6,964 bases of DNA. It comes from Ilumatobacteraceae bacterium (GTDB lineage: Bacteria > Actinomycetota > Acidimicrobiia > Acidimicrobiales > Ilumatobacteraceae). The position numbers were made by a program, and so were the translations under genes. Every line of letters begins with the position of its first letter. Position 1 is the stretch's first letter. Under the pieces are notes generated by a model. It did no database searches. It was not told the origin of the DNA and saw only the letters and a program-made list of their open reading frames with translations. This document shows, one piece after another, positions 1-4,629 of the stretch. The DNA lies in NCBI GenBank assembly GCA_016650435.1, contig JAENVT010000190.1, forward strand, positions 1-6,964. Reading direction: 5' to 3'.

Positions 1-24
1 CATCCCCAGGTCATTCGCCCTGTT

Positions 25-48
25 GGACGGGGAACGATCCCTTCGTCC
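25..48. repeat. Imperfect hairpin
   Basis: GGACG (25-29) pairs with CGTCC (44-48) and GGGA (30-33) with TCCC (38-41). The loop is ACGA and there is a two-base TT bulge on one side. No T-run follows on either strand, so I do not call it a terminator. It may be a structured part of an RNA or attachment region that begins outside the window. Confidence 0.4.
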
Positions 49-60
49 CTTCGGTGAATT

Positions 61-82
61 TGCCCTGGTCAGAGGGCATTTT
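61..82 (+). terminator. Weak terminator-like stem-loop
   Basis: TGCCCT (61-66) pairs with AGGGCA (73-78) around a six-base loop, followed by TTTT (79-82) on the plus strand. The stem is only 6 bp and the T-run is short, so it would be a weak intrinsic terminator for something entering from the left. It also sits immediately past the 3' end of the tmRNA/tRNA-like sequence on the minus strand, where it has no T-run. It could instead be part of a recombination core. Confidence 0.35.
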
Positions 83-83
83 G

Positions 84-112
84 TGGAGCTGGGGGGAATC
101 GAACCTCCGTCT
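84..112 (-). other. tmRNA/tRNA 3'-end-like fragment (possible att site)
   Basis: Read on the minus strand, this stretch ends in AGCTCCA preceded by a T-arm with the T-loop core GTTCGATTC, as at the 3' ends of bacterial tmRNA (ssrA) and some tRNA genes. The T-stem is GGAGG against CCCCC with one A-C mismatch. The encoded CCA is degenerate (bases after the discriminator read CAA). No tmRNA 5' end or tag-peptide region can be placed within the usual ~350 bp to the right, because the methyltransferase gene begins there. The simplest reading is a 3' remnant left by site-specific integration into an ssrA or tRNA gene. A degenerate tRNA is the alternative. Confidence 0.5.
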
Positions 113-170
113 GTTCTCGGGCGGACCTGCTGGTCAGAGACATTCTCCCAGCTCAGTCCCGATTTTTGAG

Positions 171-210
171 TGACCGTTGTTGACCGCAGCTGACCGTTGT
201 TGACCTGTGT
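171..210. repeat. Four tandem 10-bp TGACC repeats
   Basis: Units at 171-180, 181-190, 191-200 and 201-210 each begin with TGACC. Units 1 and 3 are identical (TGACCGTTGT), so the array also reads as two 20-bp repeats sharing their first 15 bases. Short, regularly phased direct repeats near an RNA-gene end resemble arm-type binding sites of tyrosine integrases. Plasmid-type iterons are another possibility. The array stops at an inverted repeat, GTGTG-A-CACAC (207-217). Confidence 0.65.
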
Positions 211-337
211 GACACACCCTTTTTGACGCCCCGTCCGCCCTTGATTGGAGTTGAGAAGGGCTGAAAGCCACACGGTTGAGCGGAGGGCCTGCCCGGCGAG
301 CACCCGCGTCGACTCGGAGCCGGTCAACCGGAGCCGA

Positions 338-952
338 TCAAGTCGTGGATGCGCCCCGCGACAGCACCGCGACGAGGAAGTCGGATTCAATGGTGAACGG
401 TCTCAGGTCCCACGTCGAGAACAGCACGTCGGCCATGAGCCCAACCTGCTCGACGTCAGCGAAGAACTCGGCGAACGAGTAATCACGTCCCGATCCGAAC
501 CCAGTCACAATGCGGCCACCGACGCGCAGATGTGCGGCGAGGCGATCGAGAACGCGCTGTCGCGTGTCCGGATCGAGGAAGGTCATGACGTTGCCCGCGC
601 TCACCACGACATCGAACCCGTCCTCGATGCCCGTCGCCGCAAGGTCGAGCTCGGCGAGGTCCTCTACTAGCCAGGTCGGTCCGGGATGGTCGTGTTCGGC
701 AGCGGCGATCAACACCGGATCGATGTCGATGCCCACGACCTCGTGACCCGCGTGTGCGAGATGGCTACCCACCCGGCCCGGCCCACACCCGGCGTCGAGC
801 ACTCGGGAGTGCCGGTGCAGCATGGCGTCGATGAAGCGTGCCTCACCGCCGAGATCGTCACCGGCCGCAGTCATCGACCGAAACCGCTCGACGTACCACG
901 ATGAGTGTCCCGGGTTCCGTTCGGTCAGTTCAATCCACCGGTTGAGCGCCAT
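338..952 (-). CDS. Class I SAM-dependent methyltransferase
   Basis: This 204-residue protein has the Rossmann-like SAM-binding core. Motif I, VLDAGCGPGR, lies at residues 51-60; the acidic loop VVGIDIDP (72-79) would bind the SAM ribose; FDVVVSAGN (113-121) matches the motif II strand. The rest fits the small UbiG/Methyltransf_25-like group, which methylates diverse small molecules, so the substrate cannot be named. The ATG at 950-952 is the only usual start before an upstream in-frame stop, although the frame stays open for about 18 codons upstream. The ribosome site is weak (GGTGG very close to the ATG). It is transcribed alone and divergently from the nitric-oxide operon, so no functional link is implied. 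It lies beside the att-like region and may be cargo or flank. Confidence 0.85.
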   Translation of the reverse strand: MALNRWIELTERNPGHSSWYVERFRSMTAAGDDLGGEARFIDAMLHRHSRVLDAGCGPGRVGSHLAHAGHEVVGIDIDPVLIAAAEHDHPGPTWLVEDLAELDLAATGIEDGFDVVVSAGNVMTFLDPDTRQRVLDRLAAHLRVGGRIVTGFGSGRDYSFAEFFADVEQVGLMADVLFSTWDLRPFTIESDFLVAVLSRGASTT

Positions 953-1059
953 CCACCGAGCATTCCACAGCGGCGGGGACCGTGCAGCCGCTCGAGGAGC
1001 GCTACTCCCGGGTCAAGGAGACCAACAGGTCCTTGTGCTCTAGCCTGCGCCGGTTGAAT

Positions 1060-1074
1060 CTGTGAGTCTCACAG
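1060..1074. promoter_or_regulatory. Perfect 15-bp palindrome, candidate operator
   Basis: CTGTGAG (1060-1066) and CTCACAG (1068-1074) form a perfect inverted repeat around one central T. It ends one base before the GTG start of the Rrf2 regulator. This is where a self-regulating repressor would bind to block transcription or initiation. The half-site spacing (TGTGA-N3-TCACA) is not the N6 spacing of CRP sites. It is shorter than the ~23-bp NsrR sites known from enterobacteria. Binding by the adjacent regulator is inferred from position. Confidence 0.55.
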
Positions 1075-1075
1075 T

Positions 1076-1483
1076 GTGCGACTGGAGATCACGCGTCGGG
1101 CCGAGTTGGCGATTCGGGCATTGGCGTTGCTGGGGCAGTCGTCGGAGCGCGTGAAGGCGTCTGTTCTCGCCGAAGGGCTGGGGACAACGGTTTCGTTCGT
1201 GCCCCAGGTTCTCGGCCCGCTGGTACGGGCGGGTTGGGTCCAATCCGATCCGGGGCCAATTGGCGGCTACCGCTGCCGGGTCCCACTCAGCGAAGTCAAT
1301 GTGCTGCAGGTGATCGAGGCTGTGGACGGGGCGACCGACATTGGGCGTTGTGTGGTTGCTGATCGACCGTGCCAGGCCGCTGATCCGTGTGTGTTGCACG
1401 TGGCGTGGGCTCAGGCGCGAACCGAACTGGTCGGGGTGTTGCAGTCGACGCCGATGTCGGGTGTCGAATCGGCGCTCGTGTGA
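1076..1483 (+). CDS. Rrf2-family [Fe-S] regulator, NsrR/IscR-like
   Basis: This 135-residue winged-helix regulator begins MRLEITRRAELAIRAL, a typical Rrf2 N-terminus. The helix-turn-helix falls at about residues 26-57, with the wing near GPIGGYR (60-66). Cys92, Cys99 and Cys105 form the cluster-binding triplet. The spacing is C-X6-C-X5-C, one residue longer in the first gap than IscR or Streptomyces NsrR. Glu10 aligns roughly with Asp8, the extra cluster ligand of Streptomyces NsrR. Neighbouring RIC and truncated-haemoglobin genes favour a nitric-oxide sensor over an Fe-S homeostasis regulator. The GTG at 1076 is the only usual in-frame start after the stop at 1055-1057. It has no Shine-Dalgarno sequence, so translation may be leaderless or weak. 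The gene heads the operon; its TGA shares one base with the next ATG. Confidence 0.85.
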   Translation: MRLEITRRAELAIRALALLGQSSERVKASVLAEGLGTTVSFVPQVLGPLVRAGWVQSDPGPIGGYRCRVPLSEVNVLQVIEAVDGATDIGRCVVADRPCQAADPCVLHVAWAQARTELVGVLQSTPMSGVESALV

Positions 1484-2289
1484 TGTCGGCGACGCAGGCT
1501 GACCTTGATGTGGGCGTGCGCTCCGGCTGGCGTGCGGTGGCCATGCCGAGCGAACACGGCGGCTGGGGGTTGACGTTGGAGCCGGTGGTGCTCGGTCTGG
1601 TCGTTGCATGGTCGGGCGCCGGTGTGGCGTTGGGGGTTGCCGCGTTCACCGCGCTCTTGCTGCGGACGCCGCTCAAGTTGGTGGTGGTCGACCTTCGACG
1701 CGGGCGCTGGCTCGACCGATCTCGTCTGGCACTTCGGATCGCGTTGGTCGAGCTGGTCGTGCTCGCGTCGACCGTGGCTGTGGCGGTCGCGTTGGCGGGG
1801 TGGTCATGGCTGGTCCCAGTGGTTGTTGCGGGTCCACTGGTCGCCATCGAGTTGTCTTTCGACATTCGCAGCCGCGGCCGCCGGATGGTGCCAGAACTTT
1901 GCGGTGCCGTCGGTATCACTGCGGTCGCGGCGTCGATCGTGCTGGCAGCGGGGCGCAGCAACGCGCTTGCCGCCGGCGTCTGGCTCGTGTTGGCCGCTCG
2001 CGTTGTCGGAGCGATCCCGTTCGTTCGGGTTCAGATCCTGCGCCTGCGCCGCGGTCAGGGACCGGTGTGGCAGAGCGATCTGGCGCATGTTGTGAGCGTG
2101 GCCATCGCGACGGCGGCGGTGATCGCAGATCGGCGGCTGCTGCTCGGTCTCGTGGGAGTCGTCATGCTGGCCGCGGCACAGACCGTCTGGGTGCGTCGCG
2201 AGCCCATACCCGCGAAGCAGGTTGGCCTGCGACAAATGGGTATGGGGCTTGCATTGGTCGTGGTGACGGCTATGGGCGTGACGTGGTGA
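1483..2289 (+). CDS. YwiC-like integral membrane protein
   Basis: This 268-residue, very hydrophobic protein carries the signature PSEHGGWGL at residues 22-30, matching the P-x-x-H-G-x-W start of YwiC-like proteins. About seven or eight membrane segments follow (roughly 33-60, 84-105, 107-124, 137-156, 161-182, 201-217, 218-235, 251-267). Conserved-looking charged sites between them include RxxR near 81-85 and PELCG (137-141). The family's biochemical role is unknown. In Bacillus subtilis ywiC lies near the nitrate respiration genes (established knowledge), and here it sits in a nitric-oxide cassette. The ATG at 1483 overlaps the regulator's stop (TGATG), implying translational coupling. A later ATG at 1543 starts right at the signature and is a possible alternative. 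Confidence 0.75.
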   Translation: MSATQADLDVGVRSGWRAVAMPSEHGGWGLTLEPVVLGLVVAWSGAGVALGVAAFTALLLRTPLKLVVVDLRRGRWLDRSRLALRIALVELVVLASTVAVAVALAGWSWLVPVVVAGPLVAIELSFDIRSRGRRMVPELCGAVGITAVAASIVLAAGRSNALAAGVWLVLAARVVGAIPFVRVQILRLRRGQGPVWQSDLAHVVSVAIATAAVIADRRLLLGLVGVVMLAAAQTVWVRREPIPAKQVGLRQMGMGLALVVVTAMGVTW

Positions 2290-2305
2290 ACCGAGACCGA
2301 GCGGG

Positions 2306-2320
2306 TCCTTCGAGAAGGAG
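2306..2320 (+). promoter_or_regulatory. Hairpin covering the RIC ribosome-binding site
   Basis: TCCTTC (2306-2311) and GAAGGA (2314-2319) form an inverted repeat that includes most of the strong AGGAG Shine-Dalgarno sequence (2316-2320) for the ATG at 2327. In RNA it would fold as about five base pairs closed by a CGAG loop, partly hiding the site. It could tune translation, or as DNA be a small operator. The fold is read by eye and is short. Confidence 0.35.
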
Positions 2321-2326
2321 AAACAA

Positions 2327-3049
2327 ATGATGAAGATCGATGTGTCGACGACGTTGGCCGAGGCGGTGGACGCGTTTCCCCAGTTGGCGCGGGAGTTCGA
2401 GCGTCGGGGTCTGGACTACTGCTGCGGCGGTCGCCGCCCGCTCGGCGAAGCGTGTGCCCTGATCGGCCTCGATCCGGAGGCGACCGTTGACGAGCTCTCG
2501 GCGGCGGCATCTGTGTCGGGCTCCGCGGAGTGGACGACGATGACGGCAGACGTCCTCGTCGATCACCTCGAGGCCACTCATCACCGGTATCTGTGGGAAG
2601 AGATGCCCAGGGTGACCGCGCTCGTCGACAAGATCGTGGCGGTTCATGGTGCCCGACATCCCGAGCTGGTGGAGGTTGCGTCGTGCTTCGCGCACGTGCG
2701 CGCAGATCTCGAGCCACACATGGTGAAAGAGGAGCGCATGTTGTTCCCGATGATCCGCGAGCTGGCGACCTCGACTGGCACGCCGTCGTTCCAGTGCGGG
2801 TCGCTGCGAAACCCGATCTCGGTGATGTTGAGCGAACACGACGCCGTCGGCGACCTGCTCGCCAGGCTGCACCGGCTGACCGATGGCTACACCGCCCCGG
2901 CCGACGGCTGCGCCTCATATGTGGCGTGCTTCGCGGCGATGGCGGGGCTGGAGGCCGACACTCACCTGCACATCCACAAGGAGAACAACGTGCTATTCCC
3001 CATGGTGGTGCAGCTGGAAGCCGAACGGACTGTGACGGTAAACGGATGA
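2327..3049 (+). CDS. RIC di-iron protein (YtfE/ScdA/DnrN type)
   Basis: This protein is predicted to repair Fe-S clusters damaged by nitric or oxidative stress, in the cytoplasm. Its 240 residues show both family domains. The N-terminal ScdA_N domain has the signature DYCCGG at 30-35. A hemerythrin-like four-helix domain (about 72-230) supplies di-iron ligands; likely ones are His85/86, His131 with Glu135 (HMVKE), His171 (SEHD) and His215 with Glu219 in HIHKENNVLFP. Length matches the family. Two consecutive ATGs exist (2327, 2330); AGGAG at 2316-2320 is spaced well for either. A 37-bp gap separates it from the YwiC-like gene, and its stop overlaps the haemoglobin start (ATGA). NsrR-type regulators commonly control ytfE/dnrN-type genes, which supports the operon's role in nitric-oxide defence. 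Confidence 0.92.
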   Translation: MMKIDVSTTLAEAVDAFPQLAREFERRGLDYCCGGRRPLGEACALIGLDPEATVDELSAAASVSGSAEWTTMTADVLVDHLEATHHRYLWEEMPRVTALVDKIVAVHGARHPELVEVASCFAHVRADLEPHMVKEERMLFPMIRELATSTGTPSFQCGSLRNPISVMLSEHDAVGDLLARLHRLTDGYTAPADGCASYVACFAAMAGLEADTHLHIHKENNVLFPMVVQLEAERTVTVNG

Positions 3050-3546
3050 TTGGAACCGCGAACCCGGTGCCGCCGACCGAGGGCGGCGATCCACCCGGCT
3101 GGGGTCATCTGCTCGAGGACGCCCGCGAGGACATCGTCGACCGCGCTGACATCGAGCTGTTGGTGCGCAACTTCTATCGTGACGCGGCGATGGACGATGC
3201 GCTCGGCCCGGTGTTCGAAGCCGCCCACGTGAACTGGAACGCGCACGTCGCGACGCTGATCGAGTTCTGGGCCTGGCAGCTGCTGGGTGAGCCCGGCTAC
3301 GACGGGCAACCTCTCCGAGCGCACGAGCCTGTCCACGCTCGGACACCGCTGTCGCATTCGCACTACGAGCGGTGGGTCGAGCTGTTCTGCGACACCATCA
3401 ACGCGTCGTTCCAGGGACCGCACGCCGAGATCGCCAAGGGGCGGGGACGCAAGATGGCGGCGGCCATGGAACGCCTGCTATCGGGCGTGTCGGCCAGCGG
3501 CACGGCACCGATCGAACCGGTGTGGCGGCGCGTCGGCGGTGCCTGA
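3046..3546 (+). CDS. Group III truncated haemoglobin
   Basis: This 166-residue haem protein is predicted to bind O2 and NO in the cytoplasm, possibly turning NO to nitrate or binding it. Group III features are visible: FYRD (43-46, Tyr44 a candidate B10 residue), WNAHV with His67 as likely E7, FWAWQLLG (74-81), YDGQP then His93 as likely proximal F8, and HYERWVELF (106-114) with Trp110 as the G8 tryptophan typical of the group. The ends, about 20 residues at the N-terminus and 15 at the C-terminus, extend beyond the core. The ATG at 3046 overlaps the RIC stop (ATGA) and has little Shine-Dalgarno sequence of its own, so it is probably translated by coupling. Ligand positions were aligned by eye to the Campylobacter Ctb pattern. 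Confidence 0.88.
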   Translation: MIGTANPVPPTEGGDPPGWGHLLEDAREDIVDRADIELLVRNFYRDAAMDDALGPVFEAAHVNWNAHVATLIEFWAWQLLGEPGYDGQPLRAHEPVHARTPLSHSHYERWVELFCDTINASFQGPHAEIAKGRGRKMAAAMERLLSGVSASGTAPIEPVWRRVGGA

Positions 3547-3591
3547 CGTGACCCGCAACGTCGCTGCTCAGGTCGGATCTAGGGTGGCGAT

Positions 3592-4629
3592 GTGAGCCGT
3601 TCTCCGAACCATCTGGATCGCCGCGGGCTGGTGTGGGGTGTTGTCGGCGTCGCGGTCGTGATCGCACTGACGTTCATCGGCAGTGATCGTCTCGTCTGGT
3701 TCGACGCCGCGCTCGTCGGCTACCTGTTCGGCGTCATCTTCGCCGTGTTCGGTGTGGCGTACCGGTACGCCGTCTGGTTGCGCCGGCCGCCGACGGCGAT
3801 GCTCAATCGCCGCGGCTGGGACGCGTTCCGGCAACGCAAGGCCCGCAACGTCGCTGCCCTGCCGTCGCTCGTCGCCACCCAGCTGCTGACGCAGGCGTTC
3901 ATCCGTCGCCGGTCTCGTACGCGCTGGCTTGCCCACCAACTCGTGTTCTGGGGGTGCATCCTCGCGGGGCTGGTGACCATCCCGCTGACGCTCGGCTTGT
4001 TGCACTTCGAGAGCGTCGGACAGCAGGCCGACCGTTATCAGGTGTACGTCTCGCGTGTCGGCACCCTCCGTTTCGATGCGGAGAGCATCCTCGGCTGGCT
4101 CATCTTCCACGCCCTCGACATCGCAGCGGTTCTGGTGCTCGCCGGGGTGTTCATCTTCCTGCGCCGCCGGCTGCGCGACCCAGGCGCGATGGCGGTGGAG
4201 CGCTCCGGAGACTTCCTTGCGCTCGCGGGGTTGTTCGCCGTCTCGGTCTCCGGCCTGTTGTTGACGGTGTCGAGCGTGTGGCTCGAGGGTCGCTTCTACT
4301 CGGCGCTCAACACGATCCACGCGTTGACCGTGATCCTCGGGCTGATGTACCTGCCGTTCGGCAAGCTGTTCCACATCTTCCAACGCCCGGGCAACCTCGG
4401 TGTCACCTACTACAAGCGCGCCAACGCCGAAGGCGAGCCAGCGGTCTGCCGTCGCTGCGCTGAACCGTTCGCCAGCGCGCAGCAGATGGCTGATCTGAAA
4501 GAAGTGCTCCCGCAGGTCGGGTTCGACTACTCGATCGATGGCGGCGGCAACTATCAAGACATCTGCCCCCGTTGCCGGCGCGCACATGTCACCCTCGCCC
4601 AATCGGCGCGGGTAGGAGGGTTCGGTTGA
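3592..4629 (+). CDS. NarI/DsrM-like cytochrome b membrane subunit with CxxC tail
   Basis: This 345-residue protein is the likely membrane anchor and quinol-oxidising subunit for the molybdoenzyme that follows. Six membrane segments are visible (about 12-30, 38-62, 114-137, 167-190, 206-229, 241-262). Positive charges put both ends and the 63-113 loop in the cytoplasm. His243 and His261 in the last helix are 18 residues apart, the spacing of the NarI haem ligands His187/His205. His115, His138 and His173 are candidate partners. The cytoplasmic tail (263-345) has CRRC (286-289) and CPRC (325-328), a possible zinc or Fe-S site that I do not recognise from NarI. GTG at 3592 follows AGGGTGG (3581-3587). 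Its TGA shares a base with the next ATG. Subfamily and cofactor content are uncertain. Confidence 0.72.
   Translation: MSRSPNHLDRRGLVWGVVGVAVVIALTFIGSDRLVWFDAALVGYLFGVIFAVFGVAYRYAVWLRRPPTAMLNRRGWDAFRQRKARNVAALPSLVATQLLTQAFIRRRSRTRWLAHQLVFWGCILAGLVTIPLTLGLLHFESVGQQADRYQVYVSRVGTLRFDAESILGWLIFHALDIAAVLVLAGVFIFLRRRLRDPGAMAVERSGDFLALAGLFAVSVSGLLLTVSSVWLEGRFYSALNTIHALTVILGLMYLPFGKLFHIFQRPGNLGVTYYKRANAEGEPAVCRRCAEPFASAQQMADLKEVLPQVGFDYSIDGGGNYQDICPRCRRAHVTLAQSARVGGFG
4614..4619 (+). promoter_or_regulatory. Strong RBS fixing the molybdoenzyme start
   Basis: AGGAGG lies nine bases before the ATG at 4629, inside the end of the cytochrome gene. It supports 4629 over an in-frame ATG at 4572, which would add 19 arginine-rich residues with no family resemblance. 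Confidence 0.8.

Larger units (their letters stand above)
1..337. other. Gene-free left edge with att-like structure
   Basis: No open frame here has family-like composition, so I call no protein gene. The stretch holds an imperfect hairpin (25-48), a short stem-loop with a T-run (61-82), a tmRNA/tRNA 3'-end-like sequence on the minus strand (84-112), four tandem 10-bp repeats (171-210), an 11-bp inverted repeat GTGTG-A-CACAC (207-217) and a CCGGT/ACCGG inverted repeat (320-331) just past the methyltransferase stop. Clustering of an RNA-gene end with direct and inverted repeats is typical of integration sites of phages and integrative elements. That reading is inference, and no recombinase gene is visible. 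Confidence 0.5.

Noticed and set aside
84..450. Intact ssrA (tmRNA) gene on the minus strand
   Set aside because: No 5' GGGGCTGA-like end or tag-peptide region is visible, and the required length would run into the methyltransferase gene.
245..670. Plus-strand frame overlapping the methyltransferase
   Set aside because: The opposite strand encodes a clear SAM-binding core, so this is a shadow frame.
982..1065. Small plus-strand frame of 27 codons upstream of the Rrf2 gene
   Set aside because: It has no ribosome-binding site or recognisable product, and it runs into the palindrome. Nothing separates it from chance.
1061..1073. CRP-type site (TGTGA...TCACA) before the regulator
   Set aside because: The half-sites are three bases apart instead of six, so a CRP dimer would not fit. 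It is better read as a different palindrome.
4572..4628. Upstream ATG extending the molybdoenzyme by 19 residues, with an RR pair as a possible Tat signal
   Set aside because: The extension lacks a hydrophobic stretch after the arginines, and a strong AGGAGG supports the start at 4629.
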